From Micromonospora echinospora (GTDB lineage: Bacteria > Actinomycetota > Actinomycetes > Mycobacteriales > Micromonosporaceae): a stretch of 64,000 bases of DNA. This document shows, one piece after another, positions 13,605-23,278 of this stretch (positions within the stretch are counted from its first letter, which is position 1; each line of letters starts with the position of its first letter). The stretch lies in NCBI RefSeq assembly GCF_014203425.1, contig NZ_JACHJC010000001.1, forward strand, positions 5,296,001 to 5,360,000, given 5' to 3'. Both the position numbers and the translations under genes were made by a program. The notes beneath the pieces were generated by a model. It did not search any database. It saw only the letters and a list, made by a program, of their open reading frames with translations, and was not told where the DNA came from.

Positions 13605-16600
13605 ATGTCTGTCGGAATCGTCGGTGCGCACGCCACGGATGTCGCTGGGCCCGGCTTCGAGATCCTCGACCTGATGGGAGACCTGCGCCGGCCGGCCGCG
13701 TGGCCGGCCCGGGCGGCCTCCGCGTACCGGCCGGTCGACCTGCCCGTCCCGGCGGGGGCGCGCTCCCCCGGCGCGGTGCTGCTGGCCGGTCTGCTGGGGG
13801 TGCTGGCCCGGTACACCGGCCAGGCCGAGGTGGCGGTCGGCCTGTCGTCGGGCGGCGTGCTGCGGGTCGACGTCGCGGACGAACCGGGCTTCGGCGAGCT
13901 GACGTCGCGGGTGGCCACGGCGCTGGCCGGACCGGTCGCGCGCAGCGCGGGCGCGGCGGGGCCGGTGGTGGTCGGGCTGGTGGACGCCCCGGTGGCCGAG
14001 GTGGGGCCGGACGTGGTGGACGTGGACATCGTGGTGACCGTCGCGGGGGACGGGTCGGCGCTCCGGGTGGACTACGCCGCCGACGGCTTCTCGGCGGACT
14101 GGGTGCGGGGCCTGGTGGACCAGACCGTGTCGTTGCTGTCGGCCGGGGTCCGGGAACCGGGGGTGCCGCTGGGCGCGCTGCCGCTGCTGGGCGCGACCGA
14201 GCGCGAGCGGCTGCTCGCGTGGGGCCGGGGCCCGGCCCGCCCGGTGCCGGGTGCGCCGCTGCACGAGCTGGTGCTCGAATGGGCGCGACGCACGCCGGAC
14301 GCGGTGGCCGGCGTCGCCGCCGGGGAGGTGCTGACGTACGCGGAGCTGGCCCGTCGCTCGGGGGAGTTGGCCGCGCGGCTACGGTCGATGGGCGTACGGC
14401 CCGGGGACGTGGTGTCGCTGGCGCTTGACCGCAGCATGTGGACGCTCGTCGCCACCCTGGCGGTGCTGCGGGCGGGGGCGGCGTACACGCCGATGGACGT
14501 GTCCTGGCCGGCGGAGCGGATGCGGATGCTGCTGGCCGACCACGGCGCCCGGGTCGTCCTCACCGTCGGCGAGGTCGCCCCGCGTGTCCCCGGACCTGAC
14601 GGCGTACGGGTCGTCGCCCTCGATGCCGACTGGCCCACCGTGACGGCGGCCGAGGCGGCCGACCTGCCGGTGGTGGCACCCTCCCGGCCGGCGTTCGTGA
14701 TCTACACGTCCGGCTCGACCGGGACACCGAAGGGTGTCGTGCTGACCCACGAGCACCTGACGAACTTCGTCACCTGGATGCGGGAGGAGTGCGCGGTCGG
14801 GCCGGACAGCCGGATGCTCCATTCCTGTTCCCCGGTCTTCGACGTGGCCCTCGGCGAGATCTACACCGCGCTGACCTCCGGTGCCCGCGTCGTCGTCAGC
14901 TCCCGCGACGATCTGCTCGACGCCCGCCGGTTGACGGAGCTGATCGCCAAGGAGCAGGCCACCCACGCGTTCTGCCCACCCACGAACCTCGCCGCCGTCG
15001 ATCCCGCCGACTGCCCCAGCCTGACGTGCGTGACCCTCGCCGGGGAACCCATTGCGCCCCGCATGGCACGCCGCTGGACGGCCGCCGGTGCCCGCCTGAT
15101 CAACGCGTACGGGCCCGCGGAGGCATCCGTCGCCTGTACCTGGTACGACGCGTCGAAGGGCTGGCCCGGCGCGTACGTGCCCATCGGCCGACCCATGCCC
15201 AACCGGCAGATCCGCGTCGTCGACGCCAATCTCGACCTCGTCCCCATGGGCGTCCCCGGCGAGATCCTCATCACCGGCGCCGGCGTCGCCGACGGTTACC
15301 TCAACCGCCCCGAACTGACCGCCCAGCGGTTCGTCACCGACCCGTACGGCGGCGGGACCGCCTACCGCACCGGCGACCTCGGCCGGTGGAACGCCGCCGG
15401 AGCGCTGGAGATCCTCGGCCGGATGGACCACCAGGTCAAGGTCAACGGCATCCGGATCGAACTCGGTGAGATCGAGGCGACTCTCGAACAGCACCCGGAC
15501 GTCGGCACCGCCGTCGTCACCCGTCGCGAGGACCAGGGCACCGCCCGGCTCGTCGGCTACGTCACCGGACGCGACGGCCGCGTCCCCGTCACCGCGGACC
15601 TGCGGGCACACGCCGCCGCGGTGCTCCCGCCCTACATGGTCCCCGCCGTGATCATGGTCCTGGACCGGTTCCCCACCGGCGGCACCGGCAAGATCGACCG
15701 ACGGGCGCTACCAGAACCGGGCTCGCGCCGTCCCGATCTCGACGTGCCGTACACCGAACCGGCCACCGACTCCGAACGCCTCGTCGCGGGGATCTTCGCG
15801 ACGGTGCTCGGGCTGGACCGGGTCGGGGCACTCGACGGGTTCTTCCACCTCGGCGGCACGTCCCTGCAGTCCGCCGCCGTCGCTGTCGCCCTCGACGAGG
15901 CCGCCGACGTCGCCGTGCCCGTCTCGCAGATCCACCGCACCCCCACCCCGCAAGGGCTGGCCCGCTGGCTCGCCACCGCTCCCCGCCGCCCCGGGGCCGA
16001 GCCGGCGCCGTCCGTCACCGGCCGTCCCGGCCCGTCGAAGCCCGTCCCGCTGACCCCGTCCGTCGCGAAGTGCGTCGTGCTCCCCTTCGAACTGGTCTGC
16101 CCGACCACCTGGTGGATCGAGGGTGAGCTGGACCTACGGGCCCTGATGGCCGCCCTCGGCGACCTACACCACCGCCACCAGGCCCTACACGCCCGCTACC
16201 GGCGCACCGACCCACCAACCGCAATCATCCCACCCAACCCCGGCATGCCCCAGCTACGGCTACTCGCCAACGCCGCCACCGAACACGACGCCCTCGACCA
16301 ACTCGCCGAAGCAGTACAACAACCCCTCGACTACACCCAGGGCCGCAACTGGCGCGCCGCCCTGATCCGAAACAAAACCACCAACCGAATCCTCTTCGGC
16401 ATCGGCATCCACCACATCGCCTTCGACGGCTGGTCATACGGACTACTCGTACGAGACCTCAGCCACGCCTACACCGCACGACACACCGGCCACACACCCA
16501 CCTGGACACACCCCGCACCCACACTGCACCAGTCCTACGACGAACACACCCGCCTCCGCGACGCCGCCGACCTGCAAACCCAACGAACCTACTGGCGCGA

Positions 16601-17306
16601 ACAACTACGCGACCTACCCCGCCAAGGCGAAGGCCGGCCGCAGGAGATCCTGGAACAGACCCCGACCTGGGGCCCCAAGACCGGGCACATCGTCGCCGTC
16701 TCGCCCGAGCTGGTGGGGCGCTGGGACCGGGCCGCCGTCGAACACCGCTTCAGCCGTTCCACCTACTTCGCCGCCGCCTACGCCTCGGCGCTGCGCGCCA
16801 TCCATCAGCAGGACGACATCGCCCTGCTGATGATCGTCGCCCAGCGCGGCAGCCGAGTCCTCGACTCCGCCTTCACGAGCAGGATCAGCAGCAACTGTCT
16901 CCGGGTCCGGTTCGGCGGCCCGGAGAAGGACCTGATGCGCGCCCTCCAGCAGACCGCGGACGAGCTGATGGCCGCCCAGGACGTCTCCTTCCTGGAGATG
17001 GTCACCGACGACCCGGTCCTCGACCTGCCCCGCGAGGTGATCAACAGCCTGCCCTCGTTCGCCTACCAGGACAACCTCGTCCTCCCGCTGGACCTGCCCG
17101 GCTGCCGGACCGAGGAGGTCGTCGAACCGTACGCCCGGGAGTGGTCCGGTGCCTGCGTCGCCGAGGTGCTGCCCGGCGACGAGAGTGTCCTCCTGCGGGT
17201 CACCATCCGTACCGACCTGGTCCCGGCCCCCGTCGCCGAGGTCCTGGCCACCGGCATGCTGCGCTTCCTGGAAGCCGGCCCCGAGGCGGTCAGCGACACA
17301 CGCTGA
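13605..17306 (+). CDS. NRPS 2: (C-lobe remnant)-A-T-C, paralogue of NRPS 1
   Basis: 1233 residues, ATG start with GGAGG at a good distance. The architecture is identical to NRPS 1: C-lobe remnant (about 1-200), A (A3 near 366), T (FFHLGGTSLQS) and a C domain with HHIAFDG. The pocket read against GrsA is D-V-G-F-T-A-A-V-A-K, differing from NRPS 1 at three positions (Ala to Val, Ile to Thr, Gly to Ala), so a related but different amino acid, or relaxed choice, is likely. A second patch of about 73 identical bases lies in the A domains (about 11461-11534 and 15284-15357). The two genes sit 126 bp apart and are presumably one operon. No TE is present. Confidence 0.92.
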   Translation: MSVGIVGAHATDVAGPGFEILDLMGDLRRPAAWPARAASAYRPVDLPVPAGARSPGAVLLAGLLGVLARYTGQAEVAVGLSSGGVLRVDVADEPGFGELTSRVATALAGPVARSAGAAGPVVVGLVDAPVAEVGPDVVDVDIVVTVAGDGSALRVDYAADGFSADWVRGLVDQTVSLLSAGVREPGVPLGALPLLGATERERLLAWGRGPARPVPGAPLHELVLEWARRTPDAVAGVAAGEVLTYAELARRSGELAARLRSMGVRPGDVVSLALDRSMWTLVATLAVLRAGAAYTPMDVSWPAERMRMLLADHGARVVLTVGEVAPRVPGPDGVRVVALDADWPTVTAAEAADLPVVAPSRPAFVIYTSGSTGTPKGVVLTHEHLTNFVTWMREECAVGPDSRMLHSCSPVFDVALGEIYTALTSGARVVVSSRDDLLDARRLTELIAKEQATHAFCPPTNLAAVDPADCPSLTCVTLAGEPIAPRMARRWTAAGARLINAYGPAEASVACTWYDASKGWPGAYVPIGRPMPNRQIRVVDANLDLVPMGVPGEILITGAGVADGYLNRPELTAQRFVTDPYGGGTAYRTGDLGRWNAAGALEILGRMDHQVKVNGIRIELGEIEATLEQHPDVGTAVVTRREDQGTARLVGYVTGRDGRVPVTADLRAHAAAVLPPYMVPAVIMVLDRFPTGGTGKIDRRALPEPGSRRPDLDVPYTEPATDSERLVAGIFATVLGLDRVGALDGFFHLGGTSLQSAAVAVALDEAADVAVPVSQIHRTPTPQGLARWLATAPRRPGAEPAPSVTGRPGPSKPVPLTPSVAKCVVLPFELVCPTTWWIEGELDLRALMAALGDLHHRHQALHARYRRTDPPTAIIPPNPGMPQLRLLANAATEHDALDQLAEAVQQPLDYTQGRNWRAALIRNKTTNRILFGIGIHHIAFDGWSYGLLVRDLSHAYTARHTGHTPTWTHPAPTLHQSYDEHTRLRDAADLQTQRTYWREQLRDLPRQGEGRPQEILEQTPTWGPKTGHIVAVSPELVGRWDRAAVEHRFSRSTYFAAAYASALRAIHQQDDIALLMIVAQRGSRVLDSAFTSRISSNCLRVRFGGPEKDLMRALQQTADELMAAQDVSFLEMVTDDPVLDLPREVINSLPSFAYQDNLVLPLDLPGCRTEEVVEPYAREWSGACVAEVLPGDESVLLRVTIRTDLVPAPVAEVLATGMLRFLEAGPEAVSDTR
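16106..16635 (+). repeat. 530-bp identical block, copy 2 (C-domain N-lobe of NRPS 2)
   Basis: Second copy of the block at 12278-12807. Both edges fall inside coding sequence and in frame, so the two C domains share identical catalytic N-lobes but have diverged C-lobes. This is a signature of recent gene conversion, or of replacement by the same donor fragment. Confidence 0.93.
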
Positions 17307-17381
17307 CCGCCGCTTGCCGGCAGGCTCGGCGGCAGCGCGCCGTGCGGCCCGCGCGAGCAGCCCGGCGCGCTCCGGTCCGGG

Positions 17382-18077
17382 TCAGTGGACGAGGGCCGCC
17401 GGGCAGTGCGCCAGCAACTCCGCCGGGGCGTGCACGACCAGGTCGGGGCCGGCGGCGAGCAGCGCCGCGATGTCCCCGCCGTGCCACGTCGTGGCGACGG
17501 CCGTCGCCCCGGCGGCCCGGCCGCTGAGCAGGTCGATCACCGCGTCGCCCACCATCATGGCCTCGTGCGGCGGCACGTCGAGGTTGCCCAGCGCCTGGAG
17601 CACGATGTCCGGGGCAGGCTTGGGACGGGCCACCTCGTCGGAGCCGATCACCTGGCCGAAGAGGCCCAGCACGCCGAGTTGGTCGAGCAGGGAGCGGGCC
17701 CGCGGGCCGGCCTTGCCGGTGGCGATCCCCATCCGGATGCCACGCGAGTGCAGGGTCTCCAGGGTCTCCCGGACGCCGGGGAAGAGCGGCACGAGGTGGG
17801 CCATCCGGTAGCTCTCGCGGACGAACGGCTCCTCCATCTCCAGGGGCAGCCCCATCAGGCGCATGATGTCCGGGAAGTATCGGCCCATGTGCCGGTTGTA
17901 CTCGTCGAACGGTGCCGGCCCGTCGCCCACCACCTCGGCGTACGCGATGCTGAACGCCTCACGCATGACGGCCGAACTGTCGACGATGACGCCGTCGAGG
18001 TCGAACACGACCGCGCGGATCGGGCCGCGCGCCGGCGAGGGCGGGGTCACCTCGACTGTGGACGATGGATGGCTCAT
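17382..18077 (-). CDS. rifM: HAD-superfamily hydrolase of AHBA synthesis (RifM type)
   Basis: 231 residues. The four HAD motifs are present: FDLDGVIVDS (nucleophile Asp pair), ATGK, the Lys of RPKPAPD, and VGDAVIDL, with a helical cap between motifs I and II. In rifamycin biosynthesis RifM releases kanosamine from UDP-kanosamine. The gene is last in a leftward operon after the oxidoreductase and AHBA synthase genes (37 bp gap) and convergent with NRPS 2. A general phosphoglycolate-type phosphatase would look similar; the assignment rests on the fixed rifK-L-M order. Confidence 0.88.
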   Translation of the reverse strand: MSHPSSTVEVTPPSPARGPIRAVVFDLDGVIVDSSAVMREAFSIAYAEVVGDGPAPFDEYNRHMGRYFPDIMRLMGLPLEMEEPFVRESYRMAHLVPLFPGVRETLETLHSRGIRMGIATGKAGPRARSLLDQLGVLGLFGQVIGSDEVARPKPAPDIVLQALGNLDVPPHEAMMVGDAVIDLLSGRAAGATAVATTWHGGDIAALLAAGPDLVVHAPAELLAHCPAALVH

Positions 18078-18114
18078 GGCTGCTCCCGGAAGGGGTTGGG
18101 GCCGACGGTGGTTC

Positions 18115-19245
18115 TCACCCGGCGCGATGGCCCACCAGTGCGTGCTGGCGCTCCGGCCGGGTGGGCCGGGCGCACTGGTAGATCCGTTCGATGATGTCGA
18201 TGGTCCGGCGGGCCTCGACGACGGCCGCGCCCCGGGCGGCCGGGTCGGCGAGCAGCCCGGGCAGGGCGTCGAGCTGGTGGTCGTACTCCGCGCCGATCGG
18301 CTCCCCGGGCAGCGGCAGCCGCGCGGTCCGGCCGTCGCGGGTACGCGTCAGCACCGGCGTGGGCTCCCGATTGGGACTGAAGCCGAACGTGCAGCGCAGC
18401 GTCGCCGACCCCGCGGCGCCGTGCACGGTGACGGTGGTGCGGTCCAGCGACTCGTGCGAGGCCCAGCAGGCGTGCAGGGCGACGGAGGCGCCGGTGTCGG
18501 TGAGCAGGAACCCCCGGGCGGTGTCCTCGACGTCGCCGGGAACGTGGCCTGCGGTGTCGGCCCCGCCGCGCCAGGCGGCGTGGGCGGCGCTGTCGTTGAC
18601 GAAGTCGTCCGAGACGCTGCCTATCGCGTGAGTGACCCGGGCCGGGCCGAGCAGCGGCAGCACCGTGTCGAGCAGGTGCCAGCCGAGGTCCACCAGCGCG
18701 CCCCCGCCGGACTGGTCGCGGCGGGTGAACCAGCCGCCCGCGTCGGGCACCCCTCGGGCGCGAACCCAGGCCACATCGACGTGCCGGATCGGGCCCAGCC
18801 CGCCGGCCACGTCGGCCAGCGCCCGGATGTCGGCCCGGTAACGGGCGGCGCTGCCGGCCAGCAGCACCGCGCCGCCGTCGCGCTCCGCGTCGGCCAGGAT
18901 GCCCGCCTCGGCGGAGGTCAGGCAGACCGGCTTCTCCAGGAACACCGGTACGCCCCGGCGCAGCAGCCGGACGGCGACGACCGCGTGCAGGTGGTTCGGT
19001 ACGGCGACCACCGCCAGGTCGACCGTTCCGGCGGGCAGGTCCTCGACGTCGGCGTACGCGGACGCGACGGCGTGGGTGTCGCGGGCCTGATCGCGCACCA
19101 CGGGCTGCGGGTCGACCACGGCGACCACCTCGAAGCCGGGGTGTGCGGCGAGCCGGGGCAGCCAGATCTCCCGCCCGGCCCAGCCGAGGCCGACCACCGC
19201 GACCCGCACCGGCCGGCCGGCCGCGGCCGGGGGCCGGGCCGTCAT
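18115..19245 (-). CDS. rifL: Gfo/Idh/MocA oxidoreductase of AHBA synthesis (RifL type)
   Basis: 376 residues from an ATG at 19245 that overlaps the AHBA synthase stop (ATGA). The N-terminal Rossmann motif is VGLGWAGREIW; further on are the family signature FLEKPVCLTS and GWHLLDTVLPLLG. In the rifamycin pathway RifL acts together with RifK on UDP-glucose, oxidising C3 so that the PLP enzyme can form UDP-kanosamine. Translational coupling to the RifK homologue matches that partnership. Confidence 0.9.
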   Translation of the reverse strand: MTARPPAAAGRPVRVAVVGLGWAGREIWLPRLAAHPGFEVVAVVDPQPVVRDQARDTHAVASAYADVEDLPAGTVDLAVVAVPNHLHAVVAVRLLRRGVPVFLEKPVCLTSAEAGILADAERDGGAVLLAGSAARYRADIRALADVAGGLGPIRHVDVAWVRARGVPDAGGWFTRRDQSGGGALVDLGWHLLDTVLPLLGPARVTHAIGSVSDDFVNDSAAHAAWRGGADTAGHVPGDVEDTARGFLLTDTGASVALHACWASHESLDRTTVTVHGAAGSATLRCTFGFSPNREPTPVLTRTRDGRTARLPLPGEPIGAEYDHQLDALPGLLADPAARGAAVVEARRTIDIIERIYQCARPTRPERQHALVGHRAG

Positions 19246-20405
19246 CCGGCGAGGACGTCGGCGAGCACGGCGGCGATCTCGTGCATCTGCTGCTCCGTGC
19301 CGAGCAGGGTGCGGTGGTGCAGCCAGACGCAGTCGGAGTGGATCTGCTCGGTGTTGGGGCAGCGGGCCGCGATCACCTCTACCGACTCGTCGGACGCGTC
19401 GGCCATCCAGAAGCCCTCGCACCGGTAGATCGCCCGGAACGCCACGAACGCCGGGACGCCCCGGGCGATGAGCGCGTCCACCACGGCACGGCGGCGCTCG
19501 ATGCCGATCCCGGGAATACGGAACATCGCCATGTAGTGCGGGTTGCGGTCGGTGCGGGGGTCGGTCGCCTGCGGGACGACGCCCGGGATCTCGGCGAGCA
19601 GGCTCGACAGCAGCGGCCAGCGCTGCTCGCGCAGCGCGATCTGCTCGTCGAGGCGGGGCAGCTGGGCGCGTAGCACAGCGGCGGTGAACTCGCTCATCCG
19701 GTAGTTCGAGCCGGTGGTGCTGTGCAGGTATTCGCGGTCGGTGCGGGGCCGACCGCAGCTGTGCACGAGGAATGCCCGCTCGCGCAGTTCCTCGTCGGGG
19801 AAGACGACCGCTCCGCCCTCGCCGGCGGTCATGAGCTTGCCGTTCTGGAAGCTGAAGGCGGCCACCGAGCCGAGCGCGCCGGCCCGCCGGCCGCGCCACT
19901 GCGCGCCGTGGGCGTGTGCCGCGTCCTGCAGCAGAGCCACCCCGGCGTCGGCGGCGAGCTTGTCGAGCGCGTCCATGTCGGCGAACTGCCCGGCCATGTG
20001 CACCGGCATGATCACCTTGGTACGGGGCGTGATCGCGGCCTCGACGGCGGCGGGGTCGACGCAGTAGGTGTCCAGGTCGACGTCGACCGGCACGGCGACC
20101 GCGCCGAGACGCTGCGCGGCCAGCGAGGACGAGATGAACGTGAACGCCGGGACGATCACCTCCGTACCGGGGCCGACGCCGAGCACCTCCAGCGCGACTT
20201 CCAGCGCGTGGGTGCCGTTGGTGACGGCAAGCGCGTGGGGGCTGCCGTGGTAGTCACCGAACTCCCGCTCGAAGGAGTCGACCTCACTGCCGCCCATCCG
20301 CCACCACTGACCCTGTTCGAGGGCGCGGATCAGTCCGGTTCGCTCCTCGTCGCCGTACTGCGGCCACTCGGGGAACTCGGACACCGTCGAGGGCTGACCA
20401 CTCAT
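19242..20405 (-). CDS. rifK: AHBA synthase (PLP-dependent, RifK)
   Basis: 387 residues, as in RifK. The start ATG at 20405 gives an N-terminus (WPQYGDEER, then ALEQGQWWRMGG) that lines up with RifK; an upstream in-frame ATG would add 16 unrelated residues. The DegT/DnrJ/EryC1 fold is shown by NGTHALE, FTFISSS, QDAAHAHGA and the PLP-Lys segment SFQNGKLMTAGEGG. The enzyme has two known roles: aromatising aminodehydroshikimate to 3-amino-5-hydroxybenzoate, and, with RifL, making UDP-kanosamine. This is the strongest marker that the locus makes an AHBA-derived compound. Confidence 0.96.
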   Translation of the reverse strand: MSGQPSTVSEFPEWPQYGDEERTGLIRALEQGQWWRMGGSEVDSFEREFGDYHGSPHALAVTNGTHALEVALEVLGVGPGTEVIVPAFTFISSSLAAQRLGAVAVPVDVDLDTYCVDPAAVEAAITPRTKVIMPVHMAGQFADMDALDKLAADAGVALLQDAAHAHGAQWRGRRAGALGSVAAFSFQNGKLMTAGEGGAVVFPDEELRERAFLVHSCGRPRTDREYLHSTTGSNYRMSEFTAAVLRAQLPRLDEQIALREQRWPLLSSLLAEIPGVVPQATDPRTDRNPHYMAMFRIPGIGIERRRAVVDALIARGVPAFVAFRAIYRCEGFWMADASDESVEVIAARCPNTEQIHSDCVWLHHRTLLGTEQQMHEIAAVLADVLAG

Positions 20406-20598
20406 GACTTCCCACTTCCCAACTCGGGCAGACCAGGGGCTTGGGCGGACCATCGGGCGGGACGACCCGAGACCGCCGGTGCGCGGTCCGGGCGCAGCGG
20501 AGCACCGGATGGCCGCGCGGTACGTGACGCCTCCGTCTGGAGCCGGCGGCGTCGCTTCAGCAGGGAGGACGGTAACCGACGCGGATACGCGGTCACCG

Positions 20599-20624
20599 CC
20601 CCTAACAGCCCCTAGCCACCCCTT
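20599..20624 (-). promoter_or_regulatory. Triple AGGGG direct repeat between rifK and rifJ (candidate operator iii)
   Basis: On the minus strand, TAAGGGGT, CTAGGGGC and TTAGGGGC follow one another with their GGGG cores exactly 10 bp apart (20619, 20609, 20599). They lie about 200 bp upstream of the AHBA synthase start and 115 bp upstream of the divergent rifJ start. This is the clearest of the four cluster repeats. The 333-bp gap has no coding frame. Confidence 0.5.
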
Positions 20625-20738
20625 AGTCCGCCCGTGCGTCGGGCGCCGCCGGTTCGCCGGGAGCCGTCGGCGTAGTAAGACTGCGGTGACCAGTCATCAG
20701 GCTCTGCGGGACCAGGGCCGTGCCCCACGAGGTGAAGC

Positions 20739-21170
20739 GTGTCGGACGTACTGCTGCTGAACGGCCCGAACCTGGGCATTCTCGGCCGGCGGGAACCGGA
20801 GATCTACGGCACCGACACCCTGGACGACATCGAACGCGCCGTCGGCGAGGAGGTCGCCGCCCGGGGCTGGGGTGTGGTCGCCGAGCAGCACGACTGCGAG
20901 GGTGCGCTGATCCGTACGATCCAGAACAGCTACGACACGGTGGGCGCGATCGTCAACCCGGGCGCCCTGATGATCGCGGGCTGGAGCCTGCGCGACGCGC
21001 TGGCCGACTACCCCCGGCCCTTCGTCGAGGTGCATCTGTCCAACGTGTGGGCGCGGGAGAGCTTCCGGCACGACTCGGTGATCGCCCCGCTGGCCAGCGG
21101 GGTGATCGTCGGGCTCGGAGCGCTGGGCTACCGGCTGGCCGCGCGCGCCCTCACCGCGACCGTCCGATGA
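20739..21170 (+). CDS. rifJ: Aminodehydroquinate dehydratase (type II DHQase, RifJ)
   Basis: 143 residues, GTG start with GAGGTGA just upstream. The type II dehydroquinase frame is clear: LLLNGPNLGILGRREPEIYG (catalytic Arg and Tyr), then EVHLSNVWARESFRHDS. After NPGA the usual His-bearing YTHTS segment is replaced by LMIAGWSLRDAL, a change shared with RifJ-type enzymes. The role is dehydration of aminoDHQ to aminodehydroshikimate, the AHBA synthase substrate. First gene of a rightward run with the DoxX, ROK kinase and FMN reductase genes. Confidence 0.92.
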   Translation: MSDVLLLNGPNLGILGRREPEIYGTDTLDDIERAVGEEVAARGWGVVAEQHDCEGALIRTIQNSYDTVGAIVNPGALMIAGWSLRDALADYPRPFVEVHLSNVWARESFRHDSVIAPLASGVIVGLGALGYRLAARALTATVR

Positions 21171-21261
21171 CGACCGGGCACCCCGCCGTCCGGTGCCGTG
21201 GGCGCCGGCGTGCCGGCGGTACGGTCGTCCGCACGTCCCGACTCTTCCCGAAGGACCTCAC

Positions 21262-21615
21262 GTGGAGATTCCCGTCCTCGTCCTGACCCTCGTCCTCGCG
21301 GCCGTGTTCGCGGGCACCGCCGTGCCGAAGCTCACCGGGCAGGCACAGATGCGCGAGCGGATGGACCACCTCGGCGTCTCGCCGGGGCTGACCCGCGTGC
21401 TGGGGGTGCTGGAACTCGCCGCGGTCGCCGGGCTGCTGCTCGGCCTGCTCTGGCCGCCCCTGGGCATCGCGGCGGCGATCGGTCTCGCCCTGCAGATGAC
21501 GGGCGCGGTCGTCTACCACGCCCGGGCGAAGGACCCGGCCGCGACGATCCTGACGCCGGTGATCTTTGCCGTGGCCGCCCTGGCGCTCGTCTACCTGCAC
21601 GTGCGGCTGGGCTGA
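21262..21615 (+). CDS. DoxX-like four-helix membrane protein
   Basis: 117 residues from a GTG preceded by GAAGGA. Four hydrophobic helices, with the DoxX-like features AGTAVPKLTGQ after helix 1 and LGVLELAAVAGLLLG in helix 2. Small DoxX-like proteins are often linked to redox or quinone chemistry, but none has a firmly known reaction of this kind. It lies 91 bp after rifJ and 8 bp before the kinase gene, so it is co-transcribed with AHBA genes. A role in handling the AHBA or quinone product is speculation. Confidence 0.85.
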   Translation: MEIPVLVLTLVLAAVFAGTAVPKLTGQAQMRERMDHLGVSPGLTRVLGVLELAAVAGLLLGLLWPPLGIAAAIGLALQMTGAVVYHARAKDPAATILTPVIFAVAALALVYLHVRLG

Positions 21616-21623
21616 GGCCGGCC

Positions 21624-22562
21624 GTGTCCGGTCCGCAGCGCCACGGCGGCGTCCTCGGCATCGACGTCGGCGGCACCAAGGTCGCGTTGCACGCGGAGGC
21701 ACCCGGGCGGCCGGCGTACGACCGGACCTTCCGCTGGCCCCGTGGGGCCGCCGACCCGGCCGACGACCTGACGGTGCTGGCCGTCGAAGTGGACCGGCTG
21801 CTCGACCGGTGGGGACCGGTGGACGCGGTCGGGGTGGCCATGCCGGCGACCACTGACACCGGGGGCACCGTCACCACCTGGCCCGGGCGCCCCGGCTGGG
21901 CGGGCCTCGACCTCACCGGCGCGCTGCGCCGCCTCTTTCCCGACGCGGCGACCGCCGTCGCCGACGACGGTGATCTCGCCGCCCTGGCCGAGGCGCGCTG
22001 CGCCGGCGCGGACGACGTGGTCTACCTGGGCGTCGGCACCGGGATCGGCGGCGGCATCGTACTGGCCGGCCGGCCGGTGCCGGGCCGGTCCTCCGCCGAG
22101 ATCGGCCACATGGTCGTCGCCCTCGACGGTGAGCGCTGCGACTGCGACCGGCACGGCTGCCTCCAGTCCGTCGCGTCCGGCCCCGCCACCCTGCGCCGCG
22201 CCGCCGCCCGCCGGGGCGGCGAGGTGGGCTTCGATGACCTACGGGCCGGACTCGACGGGCGCGAGCCCTGGGCGGTGGCTGCGGTCGAGGAGAGCTGCCG
22301 GGCGCTGGCGGCGGCGGTGGTGAGCCTCGGCGAGATCCTCGATCCGGCGCTGGCAATCGTGGGCGGCGGGTTCGCCGCCGGCCTGCCTGGCTTCGTGCCG
22401 CTCGTCGCGCAACGGGCACGCCGCGCCGGCCGGCCCGGGCGCCCGGCGCCACCGGTGCGTCCCGCCGCCCTCGGCGGGCTGTCGTCCCTGCACGGCGCGG
22501 TGGAGCTGGCTCGTGACCTGACCGGCACGCCGGCTCCCGCGCGCCCCGTCCCCATCGCGTAG
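21624..22562 (+). CDS. rifN: ROK-family kinase, kanosamine 6-kinase (RifN)
   Basis: 312 residues, GTG start 8 bp after the DoxX stop. ROK signatures are present: N-terminal phosphate loop LGIDVGGTKVAL, GVGTGIGGGIV, EIGHMVV, and the zinc site CDCDRHGCLQSVASG (the usual Glu after GCL is Gln here). RifN phosphorylates kanosamine to kanosamine 6-phosphate, which feeds aminoDAHP formation. Plain glucokinases of this family look alike; the cluster position decides. Confidence 0.9.
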   Translation: MSGPQRHGGVLGIDVGGTKVALHAEAPGRPAYDRTFRWPRGAADPADDLTVLAVEVDRLLDRWGPVDAVGVAMPATTDTGGTVTTWPGRPGWAGLDLTGALRRLFPDAATAVADDGDLAALAEARCAGADDVVYLGVGTGIGGGIVLAGRPVPGRSSAEIGHMVVALDGERCDCDRHGCLQSVASGPATLRRAAARRGGEVGFDDLRAGLDGREPWAVAAVEESCRALAAAVVSLGEILDPALAIVGGGFAAGLPGFVPLVAQRARRAGRPGRPAPPVRPAALGGLSSLHGAVELARDLTGTPAPARPVPIA

Positions 22563-22573
22563 AGGAGAGCAGC

Positions 22574-23134
22574 ATGGTCAGGATCGGTGTCATCGTCGGC
22601 AGCACGCGCCCCGGCCGCAAGGCCGACGCCGTGGCCCGCTGGGTGCGCGACGTCGCCGCCAAGCGGGGCGACGCCACTGTCGAGCTGGTCGACATCGCCG
22701 ACTACGCCCTGCCACACTTCGACGAGGTGCTGCCGCCGTCGATGGCGCCGTCGCGACGCCCGGCCGTACGCCGCTGGGCGACGACCGTGGCCGGGTTCGA
22801 CGGCTTCGTCTTCGTCACGCCGGAGTACAACCACTCCATCCCGGGCGCGCTGAAGGATTCCCTCGACTTCCTCTACCAGGAGTGGCAGCACGCCGCCGCC
22901 GGCCTCGTCAGCTACGGCGTGCACGGCGGCACCCGGGCGGCGGAGCACCTGCGGCTGGTGCTCGGGCAGCTCGGCGTCGCCGACGTCCGCTCCCAGGTCG
23001 CGCTCTCTCTGACGACCGACTTCGTCAACTTCCGCGACTTCCGGCCGGCCGCGCACCACGAGCAGGCCCTCGGCACCATGCTCGACGAGGTGGTCGCCTG
23101 GGCCGGCACACTGCGGACGCTGCGCCGGGCCTGA
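22574..23134 (+). CDS. NAD(P)H-dependent FMN reductase family protein
   Basis: 186 residues, ATG start with GAGGAGAGC upstream. Flavodoxin-like fold: the N-terminal FMN phosphate loop GSTRPGR and the isoalloxazine-side motif TPEYNHSIPGALKDSLD. Members reduce FMN or quinones with NAD(P)H. Last in the rightward rifJ run, 11 bp after the kinase gene. It may supply reduced flavin to a tailoring oxygenase or reduce a quinone form of the AHBA product; both are inference. Confidence 0.85.
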   Translation: MVRIGVIVGSTRPGRKADAVARWVRDVAAKRGDATVELVDIADYALPHFDEVLPPSMAPSRRPAVRRWATTVAGFDGFVFVTPEYNHSIPGALKDSLDFLYQEWQHAAAGLVSYGVHGGTRAAEHLRLVLGQLGVADVRSQVALSLTTDFVNFRDFRPAAHHEQALGTMLDEVVAWAGTLRTLRRA

Positions 23135-23278
23135 CGCCGCTGCGGCTGCGCGGGCCGGTGACGGGGGTCGGGCACCCAGCGTCGACCCGCCCGCCCGCCC
23201 GGCCCGGCACGGCACCGGTCGCCTGGGTCGTGGCCGGGCCCCGCCCGGTCGTGAGCCAGCGGGGCGGGGGCTGCCCGC

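Noticed and set aside
18115..19899. A 594-residue version of the RifL homologue
   Set aside because: The extra N-terminus is antisense-like Arg-rich sequence lying inside the AHBA synthase gene; the coupled ATG at 19245 fits the Rossmann fold start.
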